Below, in pieces: positions 19,237 to 29,075 of a DNA stretch of 64,000 bases (within the stretch, counting starts at the first letter, position 1; each line of letters begins with the position of its first letter). The DNA is from Paracoccus saliphilus (GTDB lineage: Bacteria > Pseudomonadota > Alphaproteobacteria > Rhodobacterales > Rhodobacteraceae). The position numbers were made by a program, and so were the translations under genes. The stretch lies in assembly GCF_028553805.1 (NCBI RefSeq), contig NZ_CP067140.1:3472001-3536000 (forward strand), in the 5' to 3' direction. The notes under the pieces are model-generated. The model did not search any database. It worked only from the letters and a program-made list of their open reading frames with translations, and was not told the DNA's origin.

Positions 19237-21327
19237 TCAGCCGGTTTGACCGGTCTCGCTCATGACGAAGGCCACAACGCTATTGGCCCCGATGCGTTCG
19301 GTCTCTGCCGCTGCATCGTCGATATCTCCGTCACGCCAACTGTCCAGCCGACGTCGCCAGCCAGCGCCCTCCGCAATATCGGGTAGACGCAGCGAAGCCT
19401 CTGGTCCGGAATTGAAAACCACGAAAATCGCCCCCGGCAAAGCCGCGTAACCGGGCGTGCCCGAGGCCATCCGCATCTCGACCGCCAGCAGGCGCAGATC
19501 GGGATTGGTCCAGTCGGCTTCGCTCATCGGTTCACCGTCAACGCGGCGCCAGAACAGGTCGGGCAAGCCGTCCTCGCGGCGCGGAAGGCTGTGCAGGAAG
19601 CGCTTTTGCCGCAGGATCGGATGGGCCTTGCGGAAGCCGATCACCCGGCGGCAGAACTCGAGAAAACCCTGATCGGCGCTGTCCCAGTCCACCCAACCCG
19701 TTGAATTATCCTGGCAATAGGCGTTGTTATTGCCGCCCTGCGAATTGCCCAGCTCGTCGCCCGCAAGGATCATCGGCGTGCCCTGCGACAGCATCAGCGT
19801 CGCCATCAGGTTACGGCGGCGGCGGGCGCGGCGGGCCAGCACCCCGGCATCATCGCTCGGCCCCTCGACCCCGCAATTGTCCGAGACGTTGTGATCGTGG
19901 CCGTCGCGGTTATCCTCGCTATTGGCCTCGTTATGTTTCTGGTTGTAGCTGACCGTATCCATCAGCGTAAACCCATCATGCGCGGCGATGAAATTGACCG
20001 AAGAGGTCGCCGCCCGCCCGTCATGATCGAACCGCGCCGCCGATCCGGCGATACGCTTGGCCAGCTTGCCGATCAGCCCGGAATCACCTTTCCAGTAACC
20101 ACGGATCTGGTCGCGGAAACGGTCGTTCCATTCCGCGAAGGGCGCGGGATAAGAGCCGAGCTGATAGCCGTCCGGCCCGATATCCCATGGCTCGGCGATC
20201 AGCTTGACCCGGTTCAGCACCGGGTCCTGGCGCACCGCGCGAAAGAACGGCCCGTCGCGGTCGAACACTCCGCCAGTGCGGCCCAGCACCGAGCAGAGGT
20301 CGAAGCGGAAGCCGTCCACATGCATCACCTCGACCCAGTAACGCAATGAATCCATGACCAGTCTGAGCGTGAAGGGGCTGTCCATGTTCAGCACATTGCC
20401 GGTGCCCGCGTCATTGACGTAATAGCGCCGATCCTCGGTCAGCCGGTAATAGGCAGCGTTGTCGAAACCGCGAAAGGACAGGGTCGGCCCCAGCTCATTG
20501 CCCTCGGCGGTGTGGTTGTAGACCACGTCAAGGATCACCTCGATCCCGGCCCGGTGAAAGCGCGCAACCATCTGCTGGAACTCGGCGATATCGCCGTCGC
20601 GCATGTAGCGCGGCTCGGGCGCGAAAAAGCCGTAGGACATGTAGCCCCAGTAATTCACCAGCCCCCTCTCGGTCAGGAAACGGTCATCCTTGAAGGCATG
20701 CACGGGCAAAAGCTCGATCGCGGTCACGCCAAGATCGTTCAGGTGATCGAGGATCGGGTCAGAGGCCATCGCCAGATAGGTGCCGCGTCCGGGGATGTCC
20801 TGACGCCCGGCGGTCAGGCCCTTCACATGCGCCTCGTAGATCACCGTTTCGGTCCATGGGTGCTGCAGGGGCCGGTCGTCTCCCCAGGCAAAGGCGGGAT
20901 CGACGACCAGAGATTTCGGCATATAGGCCGCGCTGTCCCGCCGGTCAAAGCTGAGATCGGCATCGGCATGACCGGCGCGATAGCCGCAAAGCGCGTCGTG
21001 ATTGACGGGCTTGCCGCTCAGGCGCTTGGCATATGGGTCGATCAGCAGCTTGTTGGGATTGAAGCGATGGCCCTCCTGCGGGGTATAGGGGCCGTGGACG
21101 CGATAGCCGTATTTCTGCCCCGGCCACAGCCCGGAGATATAGCCATGCCAGACATGCCCCTCGCGCTCGGGCAGGTCGATGCGGGTTTCGCGGCCCCTTG
21201 CGTCAAACAGGCACAGCACCACCCGCTCGGCATGTTGCGAGAAGACGGCGAAATTCACCCCGGCACCGTCGAAAGTGGCACCCAATGGTGTCGGGAGTCC
21301 TGCGGTGATCGCGTATCTGTCAGTCAT
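19237..21327 (-). CDS. glgX: Glycogen debranching enzyme GlgX
   Basis: 696 aa, normal for GlgX, an isoamylase-type GH13 enzyme that cleaves alpha-1,6 branches left by phosphorylase. The N-terminal CBM48 region has GATFDGAGVNFAVFSQHAERV. GH13 motifs follow: DVVYNHTAEGNELGPT, VDGFRFDLCSVLGR (catalytic Asp), KLIAEPWD (catalytic Glu) and FIAAHDGFTLMDTVSYNQKH. The start at 21327 has only a GGGA adjoining the ATG. It lies between glgA and glgP and is probably cotranscribed, although long gaps with repeats separate it from both neighbours. Confidence 0.95.
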   Translation of the reverse strand: MTDRYAITAGLPTPLGATFDGAGVNFAVFSQHAERVVLCLFDARGRETRIDLPEREGHVWHGYISGLWPGQKYGYRVHGPYTPQEGHRFNPNKLLIDPYAKRLSGKPVNHDALCGYRAGHADADLSFDRRDSAAYMPKSLVVDPAFAWGDDRPLQHPWTETVIYEAHVKGLTAGRQDIPGRGTYLAMASDPILDHLNDLGVTAIELLPVHAFKDDRFLTERGLVNYWGYMSYGFFAPEPRYMRDGDIAEFQQMVARFHRAGIEVILDVVYNHTAEGNELGPTLSFRGFDNAAYYRLTEDRRYYVNDAGTGNVLNMDSPFTLRLVMDSLRYWVEVMHVDGFRFDLCSVLGRTGGVFDRDGPFFRAVRQDPVLNRVKLIAEPWDIGPDGYQLGSYPAPFAEWNDRFRDQIRGYWKGDSGLIGKLAKRIAGSAARFDHDGRAATSSVNFIAAHDGFTLMDTVSYNQKHNEANSEDNRDGHDHNVSDNCGVEGPSDDAGVLARRARRRRNLMATLMLSQGTPMILAGDELGNSQGGNNNAYCQDNSTGWVDWDSADQGFLEFCRRVIGFRKAHPILRQKRFLHSLPRREDGLPDLFWRRVDGEPMSEADWTNPDLRLLAVEMRMASGTPGYAALPGAIFVVFNSGPEASLRLPDIAEGAGWRRRLDSWRDGDIDDAAAETERIGANSVVAFVMSETGQTG

Positions 21328-21381
21328 TCCCGATGCTTATCAGTGAATTGTAAAGGCCCGGTTGCCAACCCGGCACGATCC

Positions 21382-21422
21382 GCGTTCCGCGATGGCTTGG
21401 GATAATCGCATAAGGAAGAAGG
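21382..21422 (+). repeat. Decayed copy of the intercistronic repeat (copy G)
   Basis: GCGTTCCGCGATGGC followed almost at once by GGATAATCGCATAAGGAAGAAGG-like sequence. Both ends match the repeat family with a few changes, but the hairpin has been lost. It lies between glgA and glgX, opposite in orientation to the genes. Confidence 0.6.
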
Positions 21423-21446
21423 CGCAATGGGAAGCCCATCCGGTAT

Positions 21447-22868
21447 TCAGCCGATCAATTCGGCATACATGTCGGCATAGGCCCTGGCCGACTGATCCCA
21501 GCCTACGGGTTGTGCCATCGCGTTCGCCTGCATGCGGGACCATGTTTCGCGGTCCCTGTAAAGTGCGCAAAGCCGGGTCAATGCGTTCCGCAGCGCCTCG
21601 GCGGTAATCGGCGAGAACTGGATGCCCGTGGCCACCCCTTGGGCCAGAGCGGCGGGGGAGGCATTGATCACCGTATCCGCCAGCCCCCCGGTCAGGCCCA
21701 CCAGCGGAAGCGTGCCATAGCGCAGCCCGTAAAGCTGCGTCAGCCCGCAGGGCTCGAAGCGCGAAGGCACGAGGATCGCATCGCCGCCCGCGATCATGCG
21801 ATGCGAGAGCGCCTCGTCATAACCTATACGGACGGCGACATGCGGGTTCTTCGCAGCGCGCTCGAAGGCGGTCTGCAGGGCGGGATCGCCCGAGCCGAGC
21901 AGGGCAAGCTGGCCCCCGCCTTTCAGCAAGGCGGGCAGGGCCTGCAGCACGAGGTCCAGCCCCTTCTGCTCGGTCATGCGCGAGACGATCACGCAGAGCG
22001 GGCCATCGCTTCCGGGCAGGCTCATCTCGGCCCGCAAGGCGGATTTGTTGGCGGGCTTGCCCTTGAGATCGCGATAGGTCTTGATCGCCGGGTCAGTGGC
22101 AGGATTCCAGACCGACTCGTCGATGCCGTTCAGGATTCCTGTCAGCGCATCGCGGCGGTGGCGCATGACCCCATCCATGCCAAGGCCGAATTCCGGTGTC
22201 ATCAGTTCCTCGGCATAGGTGGGCGACACCGTGGTCAGGCGGTCCGCCCCGATCAGTCCCGCCTTCAGTGCCGAGATCGCGCCCCAATATTCGAAGCCGT
22301 CACTATGGAAGCGCGCAGGGTCGAGCCGAAGGGAATGCAGCCGTGACGGATCGGCGGGACCATTGAAAGCGATATTGTGGATCGTCAGGACGGTGCGCAG
22401 GTCTCCTGCCTGCATCCGCCGCAGGTATTCGGTCATGAAACCCGCCTGCCAATCATGGCCATGCAGGATCTGCGGATGCCAGCCCCCAGCCCCCTTGGCC
22501 CCGACATGCGCACCGACCCATGACAGCGCCGCGAAACGTTCGGGATTGTCGGGCCAGTCGCGGCCATCCGGGCCCAGATAGGGATTGCCTTCACGGTCAA
22601 ACAGATGCGGCGCATCGATCACCAGCAGATCGAGCCCCGCCGCCTGACCGGCAAGCAGCCGGGCCGGGCCCCCGAAAAGATCGTCGAACCGCTCGACCTC
22701 GGTTTCGCCTGTCAGCACCGCCATGACCGCAGGATAGCCCGGCAGAAGCGTGCGCATCTGCACGCCCTGCACCGCCAGCGCAGCAGGCAGCGCCACCACC
22801 ACATCGGCCAGCCCGCCGGTCTTGACCAGCGGCGCGCATTCCGAGGCGACCGACAGGACCCGGATCAA
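21447..22868 (-). CDS. glgA: Glycogen synthase GlgA (ADP-glucose type)
   Basis: 473 aa starting with TTG at 22868, which overlaps the glgC stop as TTGA. The longer frame to 22940 lies in glgC. It adds glucose from ADP-glucose to alpha-1,4 chains. The GT5 N-terminus [19 protein letters not shown] contains the KTGGL substrate loop, and the C-terminal GT-B domain has [21 protein letters not shown] and [11 protein letters not shown]. The length is right for GlgA. Overlap with glgC suggests coupled translation, so precursor and polymer synthesis are matched. Confidence 0.95.
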   Translation of the reverse strand: MIRVLSVASECAPLVKTGGLADVVVALPAALAVQGVQMRTLLPGYPAVMAVLTGETEVERFDDLFGGPARLLAGQAAGLDLLVIDAPHLFDREGNPYLGPDGRDWPDNPERFAALSWVGAHVGAKGAGGWHPQILHGHDWQAGFMTEYLRRMQAGDLRTVLTIHNIAFNGPADPSRLHSLRLDPARFHSDGFEYWGAISALKAGLIGADRLTTVSPTYAEELMTPEFGLGMDGVMRHRRDALTGILNGIDESVWNPATDPAIKTYRDLKGKPANKSALRAEMSLPGSDGPLCVIVSRMTEQKGLDLVLQALPALLKGGGQLALLGSGDPALQTAFERAAKNPHVAVRIGYDEALSHRMIAGGDAILVPSRFEPCGLTQLYGLRYGTLPLVGLTGGLADTVINASPAALAQGVATGIQFSPITAEALRNALTRLCALYRDRETWSRMQANAMAQPVGWDQSARAYADMYAELIG

Positions 22869-24124
22869 AGCGCTGCCGCCCGCTTGTCCAGCATGTCCTG
22901 CGTGATCAGCGTCACGCCGCCCTCGCTGACCCGGAACCATTTCGCGTCCTCCTGCGGATCCTCTCCGACGACCAGCCCCTCGGGGATCACCACCCCGCGG
23001 TCGATCACCGCATTGGACAGTTTCGCATGGCGATGCACCGTCACATAGGGCAATGCGACCACGTGATCCAGCGAGGCATAGGAATTGGTGTGAACCTCGG
23101 TGAATAACAGCGAGTTGCGGATCTCGGTTCCCGAGATGATGCAGCCGCCGGACACCATCGAGGACACCGCCAGCCCGCGCCGCCCTTTCTGATCATGGAT
23201 GAATTTCGCCGGGGGCACGCTTTCGGAATAGGTCCAGATCGGCCAGTCCCGGTCCCAGAGATTCAGTTCGGGCGTGAAATCGGTCAAGTCGATATTGGCC
23301 TGCCAGAAGGCGTCCACGGTGCCGACATCCTTCCAATAGGCAGGCGCGCCCTCGCGCCGCACGCAGGACTCGTCGAAACGATGCGCCATCGCCTTGCCGT
23401 GTTTCACGATCTCGGGGATCAGGTCATTGCCGAAATCATGACTGGAATCCGGGTTCTCGGCATCGTGTTGCAGCAGGTCGCGCAGGAAGGCCCAGTTGAA
23501 GACATAAATCCCCATCGAGGCCAATGCCTTGTCGGGATGACCGGGCATGGCGGGCGGATCCTTGGGCTTTTCGAGGAAAGAGGTGATCCGGCCACTGCCA
23601 TCCACATCCATCACGCCGAAGGCGCTCGCCTCCTCGCGGGGGACGGTCAGGCAGCCGACGGTGACATCGGCACCACTCTCGACATGCTCGCGCAGCATGA
23701 TCTCGTAATCCATCTTGTAGATATGGTCCCCGGCGAGGATCACGATGTAATCGACGTCATAGCTGTCCACGATGTCGATATTCTGGTTCACCGCATCCGC
23801 CGTGCCGCGATACCAGCTTTCGTCGGACATGCGCTGCGAAGCGGGCAGGATATCAAGAAACTCGTTCCGCTCGGCCCGGAAGAAGTTCCAGCCGCGCTGG
23901 CAATGACGGATCAGGCTATGCGCCTTGTATTGCGTGGCAACGGCGATCTTGCGAATGCCCGAGTTCATCGCGTTGGACAGCGCGAAATCGATGATCCGGG
24001 TCTTGCCGCCGAAATAGACGGCGGGCTTGACGCGCCTGTCAGTCAGCTCCTTCAACCGGCTGCCGCGCCCACCGGCCAGAACGAAAGCCATCGCCCGGCT
24101 GGTCAGTCTTTTGGTTCTGGCCAT
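22865..24124 (-). CDS. glgC: Glucose-1-phosphate adenylyltransferase GlgC
   Basis: 419 aa from the ATG at 24124 ([10 protein letters not shown]), which has GAGAGGGGATAAC just before it. The enzyme makes ADP-glucose from ATP and glucose 1-phosphate and is the control point of bacterial glycogen synthesis. The nucleotidyltransferase motif [20 protein letters not shown] is at about 13-32, and the allosteric/substrate region [20 protein letters not shown] follows. The C-terminal left-handed beta-helix is visible as hexapeptide-like repeats. Its 5' flank carries repeat C, and a 14-codon frame opened by that repeat stops one base before the glgC ATG. Confidence 0.96.
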   Translation of the reverse strand: MARTKRLTSRAMAFVLAGGRGSRLKELTDRRVKPAVYFGGKTRIIDFALSNAMNSGIRKIAVATQYKAHSLIRHCQRGWNFFRAERNEFLDILPASQRMSDESWYRGTADAVNQNIDIVDSYDVDYIVILAGDHIYKMDYEIMLREHVESGADVTVGCLTVPREEASAFGVMDVDGSGRITSFLEKPKDPPAMPGHPDKALASMGIYVFNWAFLRDLLQHDAENPDSSHDFGNDLIPEIVKHGKAMAHRFDESCVRREGAPAYWKDVGTVDAFWQANIDLTDFTPELNLWDRDWPIWTYSESVPPAKFIHDQKGRRGLAVSSMVSGGCIISGTEIRNSLLFTEVHTNSYASLDHVVALPYVTVHRHAKLSNAVIDRGVVIPEGLVVGEDPQEDAKWFRVSEGGVTLITQDMLDKRAAAL

Positions 24125-24125
24125 G

Positions 24126-24170
24126 TTATCCCCTCTCCCTCTCAACCTTCTGCACTGACTTCTTCTTCAC
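24126..24170 (-). CDS. Possible 14-codon leader reading frame before glgC
   Basis: Reading on the minus strand from GTG at 24170 in repeat C gives [14 protein letters not shown] and a TAA at 24128-24126, one base before the glgC ATG. GAGGA lies 8-9 bases before the GTG, so initiation is plausible. The frame is very short and could be chance. It is listed because the repeat in front of ilvH gives the same arrangement. Confidence 0.25.
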   Translation of the reverse strand: MKKKSVQKVERERG

Positions 24171-24234
24171 ACAAATATCCTCGGGAGGGGTCCGGGGAGG
24201 GCAGACAGCCCTCCCCGGCCATCGCGGGACGCAA
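24159..24234 (-). repeat. Intercistronic repeat, copy C
   Basis: On the minus strand it reads TTGCGTCCCGCGATGGC, a perfect 11-bp hairpin CCGGGGAGGGC-TGTCT-GCCCTCCCCGG, then GAGGATATTTGTGTG followed by AAGAAGAAG. It sits between glgB and glgC on their strand, and its tail ends 34 bp before the glgC ATG. Confidence 0.85.
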
Positions 24235-24249
24235 TTTCCGTCACCGTCC

Positions 24250-26436
24250 TCATCCCTCGGACGCCGTAAAGATCACCACGGCCAATGGCGGCAATGTCAC
24301 GGCCATCGAGGCGGGCTGCCCGTCCTGCGGCCCGCCATCCGCCTCTGCCCCTCCCAGGTTGCCCATGCCGCTGCCGCCGTAGATTACCGCGTCGGTGTTC
24401 AATGCCTCGGCCCAATATCCCTCGCGCGGCACGCCTATCCGGAAATTCTCACGCGGGACCGGGGTGAAATTGCAGATCACGATGGCGGGGGGATCCCCCG
24501 CATCCCCCCACCTGATCCAGGCATAGGTCGATTGCTCGGGATCGGTCGCGATCCACTGGAACCCCTCGGCCTCGCAATCCCGCCGGTGCAGGGCGGGCGT
24601 ATGCGCGTAAAGCCAGTTCAGGTCGCGCACCAGCGTCTGCACCCCCTTGTGCGGGGGCTGTTCGGCCGAGTGCCAGTTCAGTTCACCCTCATGGTTCCAT
24701 TCCTCGGGCTGGGCGAACTCGCAGCCCATGAACAAGAGTTTCTTGCCCGGATGCCCCCACATGAAGCCGTAATAGGCGCGCAGATTCGCGAATTTCTGCC
24801 ATTCGTCGCCGGGCATCTTGGTCAGCATGCTGCCCTTGCCATGCACGACCTCATCATGGCTGATCGGCAGGATGAAATTCTCCGAGAAGGCATAGCTCAG
24901 CCCAAAGCTCATCAGGTCATGATGATGCTGCCGATGCACCGGGTCGCGCTGCATGTAGCGCAGCGTGTCATTCATCCAGCCCATGTTCCACTTATAGCCA
25001 AAGCCCAGCCCGCCGACATCCACGGGGCTGGAAACCTGCGGATAGGAGGTGCTTTCCTCGGCCACCGTCATGATGCCCTCGGCCTCGGCATAGGCGGCGA
25101 TATTCATGTTCTGCAGGAAGGCGATGGCCTCGTAATTCTCGCGCCCGCCATCCTTGTTGGGGATCCATTCGTCCTCCTTGCGGGAATAATCGCGATACAG
25201 CATCGAGGCCACCGCATCCACGCGCAGCCCGTCGACATGGTATTCCCGCAGCCAATAGATGGCATTGGCGATCAGGTAGTTCTGAACCTCGGTACGGCCG
25301 TAATTATAGATCAGCGTGTTCCAATCCTGGTGGAACCCTTCGCGCGGGTCGGCATGCTCGTAAAGCGCGGTGCCATCGAAATGCGCCAGCCCATGCGCAT
25401 CGGTCGGGAAATGCCCCGGCACCCAGTCCAGCAGCACGCCCAGCCCGGCCTCATGCGCCGCATCGACCAGATCTCGGAATTCATGCGGCGGGCCGAAACG
25501 GATCGTCGGCGCGTAAAGCCCCACCGGCTGATAGCCCCATGAACCGTCAAAGGGAAACTCGCTGACCGGCAGCAATTCCAGATGGGTGAAGCCCATATCC
25601 TTGGCATAGCCCACAAGATCGCGCGCCATCTCCTTGTAGGACAGGGGCCGCCCGCCATCGTCCCAACGCCTGCGCCACGACCCCAGATGCACCTCGTAGA
25701 CCGAGATCGGCGCGCGGCGGTCATGCGCCTTGGCGCGGCCCTCCATCCAGGCCAAATCATGCCAGCCATAGCCCGAGATATCGCGCACCACGCTGGCCTG
25801 CTCCGGCGGATGCTGCGAGCCGAAGCCGACCGGATCGGCCTTCAGTTGCAGGGCACCATTCGCGTCGAGGATCTCGTATTTATACAGCGCGCCTTCCGCC
25901 ACATCGGGCAGGAAGATCTCCCACAACCCGTTGCCTGTGCGCCGCATCGGGTGACGCCGCCCGTCCCAACGGTTGAAATCTCCGACCACCGAAACGCGGT
26001 GGGCATTCGGCGCCCAGACCGCGAAATGCGTGCCCCGAACGCCCTCATGCGTCATCACATGCGCGCCAAGCGCCTGCCACAGCCGCCGATGCGTGCCTTC
26101 GCTCATCAGGTGAAGGTCCATCTCACCCAGCACCGGGCCAAAGCGATACGGATCGTCGAACTCCCATTCGACCCCGCCGCCCGAGCGCGCCTTCAGCCGG
26201 TAAGCGCCGGAACCGACCGGCCCCGCAAACAGATCGCCCTCTATTCGCTCCAACGGCATCTCGCCCTTGTCCGTGATCGCCGTCAGCGCGGCGACATCCG
26301 GCACCAGCGCCGCCACGCATATCCGCCCGCCTGTCTCATGCGGCCCCAGCACATCGAATGGCCGATCAAGGCGCCCCTCGCGCAGCAGCACGAGGTCATC
26401 TTCGCCGATCAAAGCTGTGTTCTTTGCTTGTTTCAT
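24250..26436 (-). CDS. glgB: 1,4-alpha-glucan branching enzyme GlgB
   Basis: 728 aa, the full two-CBM48 form of GlgB. It makes alpha-1,6 branches by transferring chain segments. Features in order: N-terminal domains with [20 protein letters not shown], then GH13 motifs [40 protein letters not shown] (nucleophile Asp), [13 protein letters not shown] (acid Glu) and [20 protein letters not shown]. It opens the minus-strand glg operon. A 124-bp gap with a partial palindrome separates it from the divergent alpha-glucosidase gene, which suggests shared control. Confidence 0.96.
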   Translation of the reverse strand: MKQAKNTALIGEDDLVLLREGRLDRPFDVLGPHETGGRICVAALVPDVAALTAITDKGEMPLERIEGDLFAGPVGSGAYRLKARSGGGVEWEFDDPYRFGPVLGEMDLHLMSEGTHRRLWQALGAHVMTHEGVRGTHFAVWAPNAHRVSVVGDFNRWDGRRHPMRRTGNGLWEIFLPDVAEGALYKYEILDANGALQLKADPVGFGSQHPPEQASVVRDISGYGWHDLAWMEGRAKAHDRRAPISVYEVHLGSWRRRWDDGGRPLSYKEMARDLVGYAKDMGFTHLELLPVSEFPFDGSWGYQPVGLYAPTIRFGPPHEFRDLVDAAHEAGLGVLLDWVPGHFPTDAHGLAHFDGTALYEHADPREGFHQDWNTLIYNYGRTEVQNYLIANAIYWLREYHVDGLRVDAVASMLYRDYSRKEDEWIPNKDGGRENYEAIAFLQNMNIAAYAEAEGIMTVAEESTSYPQVSSPVDVGGLGFGYKWNMGWMNDTLRYMQRDPVHRQHHHDLMSFGLSYAFSENFILPISHDEVVHGKGSMLTKMPGDEWQKFANLRAYYGFMWGHPGKKLLFMGCEFAQPEEWNHEGELNWHSAEQPPHKGVQTLVRDLNWLYAHTPALHRRDCEAEGFQWIATDPEQSTYAWIRWGDAGDPPAIVICNFTPVPRENFRIGVPREGYWAEALNTDAVIYGGSGMGNLGGAEADGGPQDGQPASMAVTLPPLAVVIFTASEG

Positions 26437-26560
26437 GACCCCACTCTATCCGGCGCAAAGATTCGAGCAATGCGTTAGTTAACGCTAACAATTTCTTTCG
26501 CTCCCGGCTACAGTCATGATTTATTCGGGCCGAATCTCTTTGAGGATACAGGAGCAGCCG
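26437..26560. promoter_or_regulatory. Divergent glgB / alpha-glucosidase control region with an inverted repeat
   Basis: The 124-bp gap contains GTTAG-TTAACG-CTAAC at 26474-26489, an inverted repeat of about the size of LacI-family operators, which often control alpha-glucoside genes in alphaproteobacteria. No regulator gene is adjacent, so the binding protein is unknown. AGGAG precedes the alpha-glucosidase ATG. Confidence 0.4.
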
Positions 26561-28165
26561 ATGGCGGAATGGTGGCGTGACGCGGTGATCTACCAGATTT
26601 ACCCCCGCAGCTTTCAGGACAGCGATGGCGACGGGCTTGGCGATCTGAAAGGCATCACGCAACGCCTCGACCATGTGGCCGGCCTTGGCGTGGATGCGAT
26701 CTGGCTATCGCCGATCTTCACTTCGCCGATGAAGGATATGGGTTACGACGTGTCGGATTATACCGATATCGACCCGCTTTTCGGCACGCTCGCGGATTTC
26801 GACGCGCTGGTCGCACGGGCGCATGAACTGGGTCTGAAAGTCATCATCGACCAGGTGATCAGCCATTCCAGCGACAAGCATCCGTGGTTTGCCGAGAGCC
26901 GCCAGAGCCGCGACAATCCGCGCGCCGACTGGTATGTCTGGGCTGATCCCAATCCCGACGGCACGCCCCCGAACAACTGGCCCTCGGTCTTCGGCGGCCC
27001 GGCATGGGAATGGGAGCCGCGCCGCAGACAATATTACCTGCATAACTTCCTGATCGAGCAACCGGATCTGAACATGCACAACCCGGCCGTGCAGGACGCC
27101 CTGCTGGAAACCATGCGCTTCTGGCTGGAACGCGGCGTGGACGGTTTCCGGCTGGACACGGTGAACTATTATTTCCACGATGCCGAGCTGCGCGACAACC
27201 CGCCCAATCCCGACCATACCGGGCCGGAAACCTATGGTTTCCAGCAGCATATCCATTCCAAGAACCGGCCCGAGAATATCGGTTTCCTGAAACGCATGCG
27301 CGCGCTGACCGACGAATACGACGCGCGCATGATGGTGGGCGAGGTCGGGGATGGTGGCCAGACGGCCATCGACATCATGGCGGAATATACCGCCGGAAGC
27401 GACCGGCTGCACATGTGCTATAGCTTCGAGATGCTCAGCCCGGAATTCACCGCCGCACATTTCCGCCGCTGCATCGAGGGTGTGCAAAAGGGCGCGCCGG
27501 ACGGGCATTCCTGCTGGAGCTTCTCGAACCATGACGTGATCCGCCACGTCACCCGCTGGCAGGACCATGGCAGCAGCCCGGATGCCCTTGCCCAACAAGC
27601 GGCGGCGATGTTGCTGTCGTTCCCCGGTACAATCTGCCTCTACCAGGGTGAAGAGCTCGGCCAGACCGAAACCGAGCTGGTCTACGAGGAACTCACCGAC
27701 CCGCCCGCCCTGCGTTTCTGGCCCGAGGTCAAGGGCCGCGACGGCTGCCGCACCCCGATGGTCTGGGATGTCGACGCCCCGCATGCGGGCTTCAGCACGG
27801 CCAGGCCATGGCTTCCCGTCAAGCCGCCGCAGGCTGGCCGCGCCGTATCTGTGCAGCAGACCGACAATGACAGCGTGCTCGCCGCCTATCGTGCCGCCCT
27901 GTCATTCCGCAAATCGCAGGCCCCGCTGCGCCATGGCCGGACCGAGTTTCTCGACCTGCCCGAACCGGTCCTCGCTTTCCGCCGGACCCATGACGGCGCA
28001 AGCCTGACCTGCGTCTTCAACCTCTCCAGGACCGCACGGCAGTTGACCGTCACGGGCGACACAGTACTGTCCGGCCCCTCGCAGGCGTCATTGTCAGCAG
28101 GCAGGCTCGATCTGCCCGCGAACGGTTACGCATGGCTGAGCGGCACCATTGATCTGCAAACCTGA
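26561..28165 (+). CDS. Alpha-glucosidase (GH13 oligo-1,6-/alpha-1,4-glucosidase type)
   Basis: 534 aa from the ATG at 26561 (MAEWWRDAVIYQIYPRSF) with AGGAG upstream. The longer frame from 26516 crosses the promoter region. The cytoplasmic enzyme hydrolyses short alpha-glucosides, releasing glucose. GH13 motifs are complete: IIDQVISHSSDKHPWF, GVDGFRLDTVNYYFHD (nucleophile), MMVGEVGDG (acid/base) and SFSNHDVIRHVTRW. QDSDGDGLGDLKGI near the start is the calcium-site loop of this family. It is divergent from glgB. Its linkage preference cannot be settled by eye. Trehalose-6-phosphate hydrolase is less likely. Confidence 0.9.
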   Translation: MAEWWRDAVIYQIYPRSFQDSDGDGLGDLKGITQRLDHVAGLGVDAIWLSPIFTSPMKDMGYDVSDYTDIDPLFGTLADFDALVARAHELGLKVIIDQVISHSSDKHPWFAESRQSRDNPRADWYVWADPNPDGTPPNNWPSVFGGPAWEWEPRRRQYYLHNFLIEQPDLNMHNPAVQDALLETMRFWLERGVDGFRLDTVNYYFHDAELRDNPPNPDHTGPETYGFQQHIHSKNRPENIGFLKRMRALTDEYDARMMVGEVGDGGQTAIDIMAEYTAGSDRLHMCYSFEMLSPEFTAAHFRRCIEGVQKGAPDGHSCWSFSNHDVIRHVTRWQDHGSSPDALAQQAAAMLLSFPGTICLYQGEELGQTETELVYEELTDPPALRFWPEVKGRDGCRTPMVWDVDAPHAGFSTARPWLPVKPPQAGRAVSVQQTDNDSVLAAYRAALSFRKSQAPLRHGRTEFLDLPEPVLAFRRTHDGASLTCVFNLSRTARQLTVTGDTVLSGPSQASLSAGRLDLPANGYAWLSGTIDLQT

Positions 28166-28177
28166 CAGGACGGCCCC

Positions 28178-28720
28178 ATGACAAGCACAAGATACCGGAT
28201 CGGCGTCGACATGGATGACGTGATCTGCAACACCCACGCCAAGCTGATCGGATGGGCCGAGCAAGAGTTCGGCCTGTCCCTGCGCGACCGGGCCGATGAG
28301 CCCATCGAGACCCTGCTGACCCCGTCGCAAAATACCATCATGACTGAAATGCTGAACGAAGGTTCGATCTTTCGTCAGCTCGCCCCGATGGACGGCGCGG
28401 TCGAAATTCTGGCCGAACTCTATCGCGCCCATGACATCTTCATCGTCACAGCCGCGATGGAGCATCCCGGCAGCCTTCAGCACAAATTCACATGGGTCGA
28501 AGAGCATCTGCCGTTTTTCGACCCGCTGCGGCTGGTGTTCTGCGGACACAAGCATGTGGTAAATGTCGATTACCTGATCGACGACACCCCGCATCATTTC
28601 GAAAAGCTGGACGGGCGCGGCATCCTCTACGACGCGCCCAAGAACCGCCGGGAAAACCGTTTCGACCGGGTCCGGAACTGGCAGGACATCTCGCGTTTCT
28701 TTGCAGGGGCTTTGGTCTGA
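28178..28720 (+). CDS. 5'(3')-deoxyribonucleotidase-like HAD phosphatase
   Basis: 180 aa. The HAD motif I is IGVDMDDVICNTHAK at about 8-22, with DMDDV as in the NT5C/deoxyribonucleotidase family (PF06941). IFIVTAAMEHPGS supplies motif II, and VDYLIDDTPHHFEKL supplies the acidic motif III/IV. Such enzymes remove phosphate from deoxynucleoside monophosphates in the cytoplasm. It begins 13 bp after the alpha-glucosidase and is probably cotranscribed, yet there is no obvious functional link. Some homologues are only general nucleotidase-like proteins. Confidence 0.8.
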   Translation: MTSTRYRIGVDMDDVICNTHAKLIGWAEQEFGLSLRDRADEPIETLLTPSQNTIMTEMLNEGSIFRQLAPMDGAVEILAELYRAHDIFIVTAAMEHPGSLQHKFTWVEEHLPFFDPLRLVFCGHKHVVNVDYLIDDTPHHFEKLDGRGILYDAPKNRRENRFDRVRNWQDISRFFAGALV

Positions 28721-28732
28721 ACATCAGCGCGG

Positions 28733-28915
28733 TCAGTCACCCTTACGGCGAAAGAACAGCTCGAATCCCAGGTAAAGCCCCGCCGCTCCGAACAAGATCG
28801 CCCAGAACACGTTGTTCATGGACAGCTCGAACCCCGCCCAGAGCAGCGGTAGTGCAACACAAAGCACCCGCACCCATAGCGGCCTGAAAAAAGGCGCATT
28901 CGGATCGACCAGCAT
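28733..28915 (-). CDS. Small conserved membrane protein, unknown function
   Basis: 60 aa from the ATG at 28915 (MLVDPNAPFF), preceded by a good GGAGGGAACG site. Two hydrophobic segments, about residues 14-30 and 35-54, end in FFRRKGD, so it is a small inner-membrane protein with its C-terminus probably in the cytoplasm. The frame continues upstream through repeat D, but that extension is repeat sequence and not protein. I recognise similar short proteins from Rhodobacterales genomes but no function. It lies after matB on the same strand and may be the end of that transcript. Confidence 0.7.
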   Translation of the reverse strand: MLVDPNAPFFRPLWVRVLCVALPLLWAGFELSMNNVFWAILFGAAGLYLGFELFFRRKGD

Positions 28916-28964
28916 CGTTCCCTCCGTTTTGCCCTCCTTACATGACGACAGCCTGCCGCGCAGC

Positions 28965-29019
28965 CCTTCTTCTTCATGCAAATATCCTCGGGGGTGAATT
29001 GCGGCCCGCCGGGACGCAA
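28965..29019 (-). repeat. Intercistronic repeat, copy D (stem partly lost)
   Basis: On the minus strand it reads TTGCGTCCC, an altered middle with GGCGGGCCGC but no full CCGGGGG hairpin, then CCCCCGAGGATATTTGCATG followed by AAGAAGAAGG. It lies between matB and the 60-aa membrane protein gene on their strand, and its tail ends 49 bp before that gene's ATG. Confidence 0.75.
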
Positions 29020-29075
29020 GAGGGTGCGCGAGCGCCCCCTTGCCCCTACACTACCAGTACACGTTGACCCGAATA

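Noticed and set aside
26474..26489. GTTAGTTAACGCTAAC as a CtrA site
   Set aside because: The spacing does not give TTAA-N7-TTAA. The inverted repeat form fits a dimeric operator better.
28733..28981. Start of the 60-aa membrane protein at TTG 28981 inside the repeat
   Set aside because: The extra residues are repeat sequence, and a good ribosome binding site precedes the ATG at 28915.
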